From: Tricholoma matsutake
Taxonomy: Eukaryota; Basidiomycota; Agaricomycetes; Agaricales; Tricholomataceae
Assembly (NCBI GenBank): GCA_026075535.2
Contig: AP026544.2
Span: 6,696,001 to 6,760,000, forward strand
DNA: 64,000 bases
Direction of reading: 5' to 3'
Shown here in pieces: positions 10,735 to 22,145 of the stretch. Position 1 is the stretch's first letter; every line of letters starts with the position of its first letter. The translations under genes and the position numbers were made by a program. The notes beneath the pieces were generated by a model. It was not told where the DNA came from and searched no databases. It saw only the letters and a program-made list of their open reading frames with translations.

Positions 10735-11729
10735 TGATAGGTCCACTATGGCAGCAGAGCTCTGAAATCAAGAAATCACACTCAGACACCTCCTTCCCAA
10801 AGTCCTACAATTTCGTGAATGCTTACGAATGCCTACAAATGCACAAAACAATGAAACAATACTTCAAAACGTTTCAAAAGACTTCGAACCATTTCGAACA
10901 ACTTCGGCTGCTGTATTAAACCTCGAACACATGCTCCCACCATTACACACACTAACACATCACGTTCCTGCCACCACAAACACAAAGAAACACAATGGCT
11001 AGCAACTTAGCGTGCATTGAGGCATTTTTTGATGTATTCATGATTTATTGGAACCACAAGACAAGGAGATTTGATATATCATGTATATGGCACATTTCTT
11101 TCTTATCATTTTCTCATTTACTTCATGATTTTGATACCTTGTTCACTGCCTCATGTTTACCACATGTTTTGCCTCATGGCCTTTTACCTTTTTAGTACTA
11201 TCTCTCTCTAACATATATAGTTTGGTGTATTTACTGTCGAGACAACAGCAAAATCATCTTCTCACATTGCCTATCATCTGACTTAAGGGTAAAACTCTTG
11301 AGTTTTAGCTCAGTCTTTGTCCAAACTCGCTCAAGTATTCTGCGAACTACATCATTTCACCACATAGTTTCTCAAAACTCTCGTCACATTGTCTACCTAC
11401 CGTGTCATCGTCTCTTACCACACTTTCAACTATTGTCACCATCTCCCAAACTCATGAAACCATTTCGGAGATTCTCGAACTTCTCCACATTGCTGCTAAA
11501 CTCTCTCGTATTGTTTTGGAATGCTTCGTAGTGTTTTGTGTTACTTCAGATGGCTTTGCAGAACTTTGCACAGCCTAATACTGCTTTGCAACATCTTACA
11601 GTATACTTACTGGCCTTTGGATAGCACGGTGATATTCAGTACTACCTCGCAACCTTTCTCTGACTCGTGTTATATCTCCTAAGACCAGTTTAGTTGGTTT
11701 TGGTTGAGTTTCCAGGTTGAGCATCATCA
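10735..11729 (+). repeat. 5' LTR of outer Gypsy element
   Basis: About 995 bp beginning TGATAGGTCCAC and ending GAGCATCATCA. It is matched nearly base for base by 28633-29660. The copies differ by scattered substitutions, many of them transitions, plus a ~30-bp insertion in the 3' copy. The next bases form a primer-binding site. No matching 5-bp target duplication is seen outside the two LTRs. Confidence 0.9.
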
Positions 11730-11731
11730 TT

Positions 11732-11749
11732 CTGGAGCCCACCACGAGG
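11732..11749 (+). promoter_or_regulatory. Primer-binding site of outer Gypsy
   Basis: TGGAGCCCACCACGAGG begins three bases after the LTR end. The leading TGG is complementary to the CCA tail of a tRNA, as expected for a minus-strand primer site. The tRNA species is not identified. Confidence 0.7.
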
Positions 11750-11932
11750 GGTTTCTGAATCATTTCATCACCTAATCCATCTCGAATCTCCCGGCTTAGG
11801 CCAACCCAAGCCAGAAACCTCTGAATTGATACTCGCCACACCTTCAAATCTCTCAAACAATCGGGAGATATCCTAATTCCAGTATCCAAAGCAGAATCGA
11901 CACATCATTGACTATTTCCCTCACCCATTCCA

Positions 11933-13223
11933 TTGTCTTCATCATCATCTTCTACTTCTTCATCCTCAGCTTCTAGTGCTTCATTCATCTTTCCAAATAC
12001 ATCGACACCGCTACCATCTATCACCCAAGTCCTAACCCCTACCCCAAGAGCTATTGCACTCATAACTACACAAGCTACTATGCCAGCTCGTGGTCACTCC
12101 ACGGCTCTGAAGTTCGATCCTACTCAGCCTCAAGAACTTCAGAGATACTTTAACGAGCTTGAAATGCTGTTTCCAACATGTGGAATTATCGATTCCGAAG
12201 ACATGAAGAAGCATGCCTGTCGATACATTGACATTGATACCTCTGAACTTTGGGAGTCAATCCCAGAATATGACGCAGGGGTTTCATTCAATGAATTTCA
12301 TACAGCTATTCACAAGTTGTACCCTGGATCTGAAGACGACCGCAAGTGGTCAATCGCCAATATGGATAAACTAATCGGTGAACAACTTTGCATTGGTATC
12401 TATGATGTGAATGAATTAGGATTATATTACAGGTCCTTCTACAATATCACTAAGTTCCTCACCACAAAAAATCGACTTTCGGCAGCTGAACAAAGCAGAG
12501 CCTTTGTTCACAGCTTTCAACCAGGATTATGGATGCGAATCGCACGCCATCTAGAACTCAAACTCCCCGACCACTACCCAGATGACCCCTATCCTCTCGA
12601 TGACATCCATGCTGCTGCAAAATTTGTTTTAGCAGGTACTACATCATCACGAACTCCCTCGGCCTCAACTTTGCAAGTCCCATCCTCATCCTCGGCTTCA
12701 ACCTCCATCCCTACTACCTCTACATTGTTGCCACAAATCAAAACAGAGGATTTATCAATGATTCTTGAGAAATTTGCAACCACTCTCATCACGGCCTTAA
12801 CAGGAGCTCGATCCAACAATAACAACAACAATTCCCCACGTGTTAATCAAGGGTTTTGCCAGGACCAACTCAAAAATTTAGTTTGTATTTTCTGTGGTCT
12901 TTCAGGACACTTCATTAGTGATTGTTTGGTCTGTCAAACGTATATTAACGATAGAAAGTGTAAGAAGAACACCAAAGGAAAAGTTGTGCTTCTGAATGGA
13001 CAGTTCACGCCACAAAACATCCCTGGGCATTGTATCAAAGATTGCATCAACGAGTGGATTCATCAAAACCCAGACATAAATATCGTCCCTGCCCTCATGT
13101 ACGGCATTGCCCCTTCCCCAACTCCAGTGCCCACTCCTAGGGGAATCTACCAGATCACGGACATGAAATACTGCAGCTGATATTCGTATCGCTCGCTTAG
13201 AACAAGAATTATATGCATTATGA
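11933..13223 (+). pseudogene. gag of outer Gypsy element
   Basis: The first frame runs 11933-13180 (415 codons). A Ser-rich leader precedes a probable mature start at MPARGHSTALKFDP (12080), then a capsid-like domain. A CCHC zinc knuckle (CIFCGLSGHFISDC, near 12890) would bind the genomic RNA. After 13180 the protein continues in another frame (ADIRIARLEQELYAL) and meets TGA at 13221-13223 where the family has arginine. So it carries a frameshift and at least one CGA-to-TGA stop. The family is a common agaricomycete Gypsy clade. Confidence 0.8.
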
Positions 13224-13271
13224 AGTGGCCGAAACTTTGCTCAACACGAACCCAGTCCAATTGCAGCTCCT

Positions 13272-15348
13272 GTGGTTCAGCCATTGATTTCGTCCACAGC
13301 TCCATCAGCAGAACCAGTAGCCCTTCCCACTCCGACTGCCACACCACCATCTATATCCTCTACTGCGACCAATCCAGCTTCATCCAATATAGCACCATTG
13401 ATGGCTTTGCAGATGACTTTGAATTTAAAATCCATGCCGAATTCGCAACCACTCATGAGTTTGCAACCCCCAATTCATCCTTATGCCGCAGCTTCGGAGA
13501 ACACTTACTTACCCCCTCATGAACAAAACTTTGCCTCTACTAGTAAAGGTAAAGAACGAGATGGTCCTTCGTACCACACTGTAGCCCCCATTCAGAATGA
13601 CACCATCGCTCAGGACATATTTTCGCATTCAATGAAAATACCAATCGTTACTCTTACTATGGAAGAACTTCTTTCGTTATCACCTGAAGTTCATATGAAA
13701 TGGAAGAAACAGCTAATGCCATGTCATATTCTGAACCAGGATGGAAACAATGTGGGGCACCTAGTCAACAAAGAGGTACTTATGATCAACGACCCATACA
13801 AAACTTATATCAGCTCTCTTCGAATCAGCAACATTCCAAAACCCTTTATCGCTGTGAAGGAATCTCACTTGATCAGATCAGTTATGATGAACATCAACAG
13901 TAAAAATCCTGTCAAAAGTGTAGTTGACCCAGGTTCTTCAATTATCGCTATGTCCGAAGAAGTCTGCCATGAACTAGGTCTTGCATATGATCCTTCCATC
14001 CACATTCCACTTCAATCAGCTAATGGTGGCATTGACAAAAGTCTAGGACTAGCATGAAATGTTCCTTGCAAAGTTGGCACGATCACCATCTATATGCAGA
14101 TTCATATAATCTGAAACCCTGCCTACGACATACTACTTGGTCAACCCTTCGATGTAGTCACCGAAAGCACCATCAAGAACTGGAGTGATGAATCTCAGAC
14201 AATTACTATCTACGATCCTAACTTGACAAGATCATCTACTATCCCGACCTTTCCTAGAGCCACGAAACACTGAAAAGTAGTTCACAAGGATTTTCATTAC
14301 TAGAGGATAATATTTTGGAGACTGAACAGTGCGCATTCATCATTTCTTTTGACCATTTGACCTCTTCTATATTTATCGAACCCACTGTGAACATTCCTGA
14401 CTTTGTATCCTCACCTTCTTTGAATGCCACTACTACTTTGGATATTATTGCCCATCTCTATTTGACAGCTAGTGAACAGTATGTTACATTTTTAACGGCC
14501 TCGATGGCCCCCTCTATGCCAGATTCATCTAGATATTCCACATCCTATCTATCCTCCGACTCCCTATATCCTGCCTTTGCAGCCACTAAAAAGAAGTACA
14601 AGCCTGTCGCATTGAAAGTACGACCAGTCATCACTGACCTGCCTGATTGATTTCACATTACTTGCACGATCACAGGGAATCCTCTCAAAGAAATGCCAAA
14701 ACTTAATCCTAAACCTCCAACATTTTTGCCATCTTCCTGATACAACCTCAAATGAAAAACGATTATTGATAATAATCATCCTGGCGATTTCCTTTGGCCT
14801 GAGGAAAGAAAACTCATGCACAATTTTATTCGGAATCACAAAACCGGTTTCGCATGGACCAAACAAGAACGAGGAAGTTTTTGCCCCGACTTCTTCCCTC
14901 CAATTGAATTCCCAGTTATTCCACACACCCCATGGATCAAATGAAACATTCCTATTCCGCCAGGGATTTACGAAGAGGTTTGCGCCATGCTCAAGAAGAA
15001 AATAGAAGCAGGCATTTATGAACCATCAAACTCGTCTTATAGGTTGCATTGGTTTTGTGTCACGAAGAAAGACGGCAAAGCGCTTTGCTCAGTCCATGGT
15101 CTCGAACAACTCAACAAAGTCACTATACAGCACTCAGGTGCCATTCCAATCCCTGAACATCTGGAAGAACAGTTCAGAGGACGCACTTTTGGAGGAATGC
15201 TAGACCTCTACATTGCCTTCAATGAACGAAAAGTAGCTGAATCATCTCGAGACCTGACCACCTTTCAAACACCTTTTGGAGCACTTCACATCATCACTCT
15301 ACCAATGGGTTGGACCAACTCCATGCCCATCATGCACGATGATGTTTC
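13272..15348 (+). pseudogene. Outer Gypsy pol, first part: protease and N-terminal reverse transcriptase
   Basis: The protease is marked by VVDPGSSIIAMS (near 13925) and DILLGQPFDV (near 14130). RT begins with CAMLKKKIEAGIYEPSNSSY (near 14980) and reaches FGALHIITLPMGWTNSMP. The frame stops abruptly after HDDVS at 15348, where a solo LTR interrupts it. RT resumes after 22145 with FILQPKIPHVTIPYIDD. In-frame TGA codons at 14055, 14112, 14271 and several more replace residues expected to be arginine. At least one frameshift lies near 14300. Not functional. Confidence 0.85.
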
Positions 15349-15957
15349 TGTAAGGGGAACACCTTACGAGCCCCTACAATGGTTGATGCACATTTGCGAA
15401 CATTTCCGCACACCCGCAAACATTTGCGCAACAAAGCACCTTTTCGCACAACGAGGCGCCTTTTGCGCCAACCATCTACAAACATTCCAATATGTCAATC
15501 CATCAGCCCCTATTGTACTCTCACCATTCTCGCAGTCAATACCCTGCACAAACCATTGTTGCAGTTTGTGCCTTTGCGCAAACCAGTTGTGCAATTGTTG
15601 CGCCTGCGGAAATGATCGAGGATGTCTTCACATGCCCATTACCAATCATGGCCTGATGTGGACACCACTTACTGAGTATGGCCTGATGCGGACACTATCA
15701 CTGATTGATGGCCATCTCCCCAAATGGGAACACAACCCTGGATCTGAATTAGTGCTAGGATGGAAGGGGCTCCAAGTATTTTAGAATGTCGCATGCCTTC
15801 CATATATATACTTTGGCCTTGCACTGGACTCCTTAGAGTTTTCTCTTTGGTTTTCCCTTGCAAGGTATGGGTCTTTCCTTGTTCAATAGTTATTGAATCT
15901 AAACTTTGGTTTTCCCTTGCAAGTATTGAGTTCTTAGGACTCTGATCATAAGGTTGC

Positions 15958-16359
15958 TGTTAGGAAACCACCCCATTACCTAATAAAATTTCAATTGTAT
16001 TTTATTATGTCGAATTATGCTACATGATGCCAAATGACACTACACTTTGATAGCATGAGAATTTTATTTCGCATGCATCAAAATGTACGTGCATGTACGA
16101 GTGTGTCAGTAACAACAATGTACAATACATGTAACATAGTATATAAACCCTAAATATATGCCTAGGGGACCCCAGTTGTGTTCTCTTAGGTATTCCACCT
16201 ACATTTTCGGTGTGAAAGGCCTATCTCAACAAACTCACCTATTAATAACCCCTCGCATCAAAACCATCAATTCCCCCATCACAAGTGTGGATCCCGTCCC
16301 CTTCTTGTAGAGAGAACCCACACGGTCTTAGCTAGCAGATAGTGGGTGTCGCCCTAACA
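15958..16359 (+). repeat. 5' LTR of nested Gypsy
   Basis: 402 bp, TGTTAGGAAACC to CGCCCTAACA, with short inverted ends TGTTAGG/CCTAACA. A TATA-like word (tagtatataaaccc) near 16138 is a plausible promoter core. Confidence 0.95.
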
Positions 16360-16754
16360 GAAGAACACAACTTCCCATATCTACCTTTTCTTTTGTAAGC
16401 TGACACCAGGCCTCACCTTACATTGTGACTGCCAGTGATTGAGAGGCAGTGCTCATCATTAGGACAGCTGCAACCAGACAACCAATTGGATCTGGTTTAG
16501 TTATGATTTACATCACTCTATTCGGACGACTATTTTAGTTACAAGCCGAATTCAGTGTTATCCCCGAGATCAGGCACTGTTGGAAGGGTTATTGATCCAA
16601 AGTGTCAAATTAGGTGCCTGACAAATGATGAATGATTGACGAACAATTGATGAATGATTGACGAACCATCATGTGACCTGTAAACATTTGGAGAGGTCTC
16701 AAAGAAAAAATCTTGAATTTGTCAAAGAAGTGATTCATCACAGATTTTGCAATT

Positions 16755-17830
16755 ATGTCCAAACCTTCAACTTCTAATCCCGGCCCTAATCCTGTTTCCA
16801 CATCAGCACTAGAGGCGAAAATTGATGCACTTACAGTGCAAATGTCCCAATTAGTGTCAGTGTTGGCAGCATCACAGCCCAGACAAGTGGAAGTACAGCC
16901 AGAGACGACAGGAGAAAGAGATGATGAGATGGAGGAGATGGTGGAGTGGATATCGCAGGAGGATGAGACGGTGGAGAAATCCGGAAATGGAAAAGCACAC
17001 TTACCTAAGTACATGCCCCCGCAAATCTTTGACGGTACCATGGAGAATACAAAATCCTTCATCAGCTCTATAGTATTGTACATCCATGGGAGAAAGCCAG
17101 AGTTTTGTACAGCTGAGTCTAGGATTATGTTTGCACTCTCATACATTCAGGGGGGGGAAGCACAGTTCTGGAGAAACGAGGCTATTAATCAAATTGCCGT
17201 GGGAAATAAACCATTTGCAACCTTCAAGGAATTTCTGGAGAGATTGGAGGCACAGTTTGGAGACCCTAATCCAAAGGTGACAGCCAATGCTAAATTAAAG
17301 ACCATGCGCCAAGGTTCCCTAACAGCGGATGAATTTATTTTGCAGTTCAAAGCAGAAGCTTCGCAAACGGACATGGGAGAAGCTGCATTGGTAGAGTTTT
17401 TGAAAGCAGGATTAAATCCCTCTTTATTCAAGTCTATCTACCAACTACCTTCTATGCCAGAGAAGTTGGATGAGTGGTATAATTGGGCAATGCGCCTTGA
17501 CCGGCAATATTGGCAGGAACAGGCAGAGTCAAAGTTGATGTACGGAAGTAGTAAATTTGGAAAGTCATCAGGAGGAAAGTCTGAGAAAGGAAAGGCGCCT
17601 CAGGTGCAAGCTCCAAGGGCACAGCCACTGGCCATGGCAGTTACACCTATAGTTACGGAGTCAGCAGCACCAGCAGAGGCAATGGAGGTTGATCAAGCAG
17701 GGAGATGAGCCCCACTTAAATGTTTTAACTGTGGGCAGTTAGGACACATTTCTAGGAATTGTAGGCAGAAAAGAAAGATTAGGGAAGCTACAACCGAGGA
17801 AGTGAAGCAGGAGGAAGGCAGGCAGAAGAA
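16755..17830 (+). pseudogene. gag of nested Gypsy
   Basis: Frame 16755-17708 (317 codons) holds a coiled-coil start (ALEAKIDALTVQMSQLVSVL) and a retrotransposon capsid domain (FDGTMENTKSFISSIVLYI, FATFKEFLERLEAQFGD, ADEFILQFKAEASQTD). TGA at 17706-17708 sits where arginine is expected. The frame continues with the CCHC knuckle CFNCGQLGHISRNC (near 17720), the nucleic-acid-binding part. Another stop follows near 17850. One CGA-to-TGA change therefore separates capsid from nucleocapsid. Confidence 0.88.
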
Positions 17831-18058
17831 TTTTGTGGAAGAGTCCCAGTGAAGGTTTCCCCATTGGTGACCCAGAATCGTTACAATGTATTAGTATCCG
17901 AGGAAACCCAGAGCAAATCAGAAAAGGAAATCGGGGAGGAGTACAACCATTCTGAATCACGTGACGAAAAGGAGTACAACTGTTGTCAATCATGTGACAA
18001 AGAAAATTGTCATGTGTCATTTCCGAAAACCCTTAAATTCTTTATTCGCTCTGCGTGA

Positions 18059-21000
18059 ATAGAACCCGAAATCACCTTGACTGTGGGACTGAAGACAGTG
18101 GACACACATGCAGCGATTGATGTGGAAGCATTGCTTGATAGTGGTGCTACAGGATTATTTATTAATTGGTCCTTAATTACCAGAAACGGTATTAACACAC
18201 GCAAGCTGGCGCAACCTATAATGGTGTACAATATTGACAGAACAGTCAATTGTGGAGGAACTATCAAGGAGGAGGTGACTATGGTACTAAAGTATCAGGA
18301 GCATCAGGAGTGAGCAGTATTCAAAGTGTGCAATCTTGGGAAAACCAATCTAATAATAGGATGTCCATGGTTATGGAAGCATAATCCTGAAATTGATTGG
18401 AAAACTGGGAAAGTACAAATGACTCATTGTCCTAAGGAATGTAATGTGTATGGGAGGAAGATGAAGAAGGAAAAAAGGAAAAAGAAAGAGAAAGAACGTC
18501 CGAGAAAGTATTCTGTTACGATGGAGGAAGTGGAGGATGAGGAAATGCCAAATGAGGAAGTTCTGGTTATGATCGAGACCGAAGAGCAGAAGCAAACCTT
18601 TAGAGCAATTCGTGGAGGACAGTCATGGGACAAGAATATCATGAAGGTGGAGAAGCCAGTGGAGGAATGGGTGCCAAAAGTGTATCATGAATATCTGTCA
18701 GTGTTCCAGAAGAAGGAGTCTGAGCGAATGCCAGTGCGGAAGCCATGGGATCATGTGATCGAGATGAAGCCAGGGTTTGTGCTGAAGAAGTCGAAGGTAT
18801 ATCCGTTATCTCCGATGGAACAAGAAGAAGTGGATGCATTCCTGAAGGAGCAATTGCACAAAGGATACATACGACCTTCAAAATCACTGCAGATGTCACC
18901 AATATTCTTCGTGCCAAAGAAAGACCAAAGGAAGAGGATGTGTACAGATTATAGGTATCTGAATGAGTGGACAGTGAAGAACGCGTACCCCCTGCCGTTG
19001 ATCTCAGAAATAATTGACAAGGTGGGAAAAGCCAAGGTCTTTACAAAACTGGATTTATGATGGGGATACAATAATGTATGAATAAGGAAAGGAGATGAGT
19101 GGAAGGTTGTGTTTGCCACACATCGAGGATCCTTCGAGCCGCTTGTCATGTTTCTTGGGATGACTAATAGTCCCCCAACCTTTCAAAATATGATGAACGA
19201 CATTTTCAAGGACGTAATAGACAAAGGCGTGGTAATAATATTTATTGACAACATTCTGATATTCACAGAGGATGAAGAGAATCATGAGGCAATAGTGCAG
19301 GAGGTGCTATGGAGGTTAGTGGAGAATGATCTATTTTTGAAACCGGAGAAGTGTGTGTTTGGGGCAAGCGAGATTGAGTTCCTAGGATTATTGATGGGCC
19401 CTGACGGGATCAAAATGGATCCGATCAAGGTACAGGCGATCACAGATTGGCCTGCACCCACCCATGTCAAGGAGGTTCAAGCCTTCTTGGGACTTGCAAA
19501 TTATTATTGTCGCTTTGTGCACAATTTTTCTAAAATTGCTGCACCCTTACATAACCTTACGTGAAAGGGAGTAGTATGGAGGTGGGGAGAGCAGCAGCAG
19601 ACAGCATTTGAGGAGTTGAAGAGGAAGTTTGTGGAAGGACCAATATTAGCCCCAGTGTATTTCACATGCCCTTTATGAGTGGAATCCGATGCATCTGACT
19701 TTGCCACTGGAGCGGTATTATCAATGCTGTGTGAAGATGACAAATGGCATCCTTGTGCATATTTGTCCCAAGGGTTGAATGATGTGGAGAGGAATTATGA
19801 TGTGCATGACAAAGAGATGTTGGGAATAATACGAGCATTGGAGGTGTGGAGGCATTATTTGGAGGGATGTATGCATCAGATTGAGATCTGGACAGATCAT
19901 CAAAATCTGCAATACTTCATGTCCGCTAAAAAGCTTAATCGCTGGCAAGCGCATTGGGCACTATTCCTATCACATTTCAATTTTCACTTGGTCCACAAAG
20001 TGGGAAGCTTAATGAGGAAAGCAGATGCATTATCCAGATGTATTGATCATAAAAGGGGGGTGGAGGAGGACAATAAAAATGTTACCTTACTCAAACCCGA
20101 ATACTTTTGCATTTGCGCTATGCATCAAGGGCATCTATTAATAGATAGCTCGGAAATGGAAATATTGTCTAAAATTAGACAATGTTCTGAAATGGACAAT
20201 GAAGTAGTGGAAGCCATGAAAGCTCTGAAGGGAGAGAAGAAAGGTAATATTAAAGGAGATGAATGGGCAGAGGAACAAGGGTTGGTGTTGTTTCGAGGAA
20301 AAGTGTATGTACCGAAGGATCAGGATTTGCGAAGGGAGATCATCTGGTTACATCATAATACACCGACTGCTGGACACCCAGGAAGATGGAAGACATTGGA
20401 ATTAGTAATGAGAAATTATTGGTGGCCTGGAATTTCGAAGTATGTGTTGGGGTATGTGGATGGATGTGATACGTGCATGAGGGGGAAGAAATTTCCAGAA
20501 AAACCTGCAGGAAAATTAATGCCGAACCCTATACCTAAAGCGCCTAAAGTGCCGTGGCGAGATATATCTGTGGATTTTATTACCGGATTACCCGACGCTC
20601 AAGGGTACAATGCAATATTCATACTATGCGACTGCTTCACAAAGGAGGTCCATATTATTCCTACTACTACAGAAACCTCATCATTGGGCTTGGCATGCCT
20701 CTATCTAAATCAGGTATGGCAGTTACATGGGTTACCCAATACCGTTATCTCCGATCGTGGACCACAATTTGCTTCTGCATTTATGCGAGAGCTGAACAAC
20801 ATATTGGGAATTCAAACTAAATTATCTACGGCATATCACCCGCAGACTGATGGGCAGACAGAAAGAATGAACCAGGAGTTGGAGCAGTACCTATGTATGT
20901 TTGTCAACTACTGACAAACCAACTGGCCCGAATGGCTGGCAATTGCTGAATTTTCCCACAATAACAAATTCCATTCGGCTACTTGTATGTCACCCTTTTT

Positions 21001-21715
21001 CGCGAATTATGGATATCATCCTCGCATGGGAGTAGAACCCAGAAGGGAAGTCAAAGTACAGTCGGTAGAAGACTTTGTATCTAAGATGCAAAAGGTACAA
21101 GAGGAAGCAGGGGCAGCATTGAAGAAAGCATGTGATGACATGATGTGACACACAGATCGTACTCGAGCATGCACTCCAGAGTACAAAGTTGGTGACTTGG
21201 TATGGCTAAGTACCAAGGACCTGAATATTCCACGATCTTCGAGGAAACTTACGGAAAAACAAGTTGGCCCATATGCAATCTCTAAAGTAATCTCGCCTAA
21301 TGTGGTAGTGCTAAAATTACCCTGATCATTCAAGATTGATCCCGAGATTAACATATCCTGCCTATGCCCTTACCGCCCGCCCACTATTCCTGGCCAACAA
21401 ACTACTCCGCAACCTCCGATAATAGTAGAAGGTGCTCTAGAATACATAGTTGAAGAAATTCTAGACTCACATCTTCGACAGAACAAATTGGAGTTCTTAA
21501 TAAAGTGGAAAAACTATACCGATGAAAATAATTCATGGGAACCCAAAGAGAATTGTAAGCGAGCACATAACGCGATCGCCCAATTCTTTAAACATAATCC
21601 GAATGCTCCGCGTTGCATTGCGAGAATGGTGTATGAGGGGATGAAATTCCGGCCTTACCAAAATTTCACAGAGGGGACAGACGTAATATTTTCTCGCCTG
21701 GAAGTCGAGGCATAA
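18059..21715 (+). pseudogene. Nested Gypsy pol: protease, RT, RNase H, integrase, chromodomain
   Basis: Protease: ALLDSGATGLFINW (near 18125). RT: YPLSPMEQEEVDAFL, then FVPKKDQRKRMCTDYR and FLGMTNSPPTFQ, with catalytic FIDN at about 19241-19252 instead of FIDD. RNase H: VESDASDFATGAVLS and WTDHQNLQYF. Integrase: zinc finger HHNTPTAGHPG...CDTCMRGK, core VDFITGLPD, SDRGPQF and YHPQTDGQTERMNQE. A chromodomain ends the protein (LEYIVEEILDSHLRQNK...WEPKEN). In-frame TGAs at 18056, 18311, 19058, 19079, 19562, 19676, 20912, 21146 and 21323 all occupy positions where related elements have, or plausibly had, arginine. No frameshift is needed across most of the region. Confidence 0.92.
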
Positions 21716-21726
21716 AAGGGGGGTAA

Positions 21727-22128
21727 TGTTAGGAAACCACCCCATTACCTAATAAAATTTCATTTTTATTTTATTATGTCGAATTACGCTACATGATGCC
21801 AAATGATGCTACACTTTGATAGCATGAGAATTTTATTTCACACGCATCAAAATGTATGCGCATGTACAAGTGCGTCGGTAACAACAATGTACAATATATG
21901 TAACATAGTATATAAACCCTAAATATACGCCTAGGGAACCCCAGTTGTGTTCTCTTAGGTATTCCACCTACATTTTCGGTGTGAAAGGCCTATCTCAACA
22001 AACTCACCTATTAATAACCCCTCGCATCAAAACCATCAATTCCCCCATCATGAGCGCGGATCCCGTCCCCTTCTTGTAGAGAGAACCTGCACGGTCTTAG
22101 CTAGCAGATAGTGGGTGTCGCCCTAACA
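21727..22128 (+). repeat. 3' LTR of nested Gypsy with adjacent polypurine tract
   Basis: 402-bp copy of 15958-16359. It is preceded by the purine run aaaaggggggtaa (about 21714-21726), the plus-strand primer. Confidence 0.95.
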
Positions 22129-22145
22129 GTTGCCCTTACAGTTTT

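Larger units (their letters stand above)
15958..22128 (+). mobile_element. Nested full-length Ty3/Gypsy element
   Basis: A complete element of 6,171 bp with 402-bp LTRs at both ends and a perfect 5-bp target duplication, GTTGC (15953-15957 and 22129-22133). Order: LTR, gag, zinc knuckle, protease, RT, RNase H, integrase, chromodomain, polypurine tract, LTR. The LTRs are the same length and differ mostly by transitions. All recognisable coding lesions are in-frame TGA, so the element is structurally complete but coding-dead. Confidence 0.95.
15349..22140 (+). mobile_element. Solo LTR inside outer Gypsy RT, itself split by the nested Gypsy
   Basis: The LTR starts TGTAAGGGGAAC at 15349 and ends GGTTGCCCTTACA at 22140. 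With the nested element and one target duplication removed, about 616 bp remain. It is flanked by gtttc (15344-15348) and gtttt (22141-22145), a 5-bp duplication with one mismatch. The ends TGTAAGGG...CCCTTACA match the 3' LTR at 58098-58541 and the solo LTR at 55238-55506. The block ttagagttttctctttgg is shared with the 58-kb copy. No internal retrotransposon sequence accompanies it, so it is a recombination product. Confidence 0.8.
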
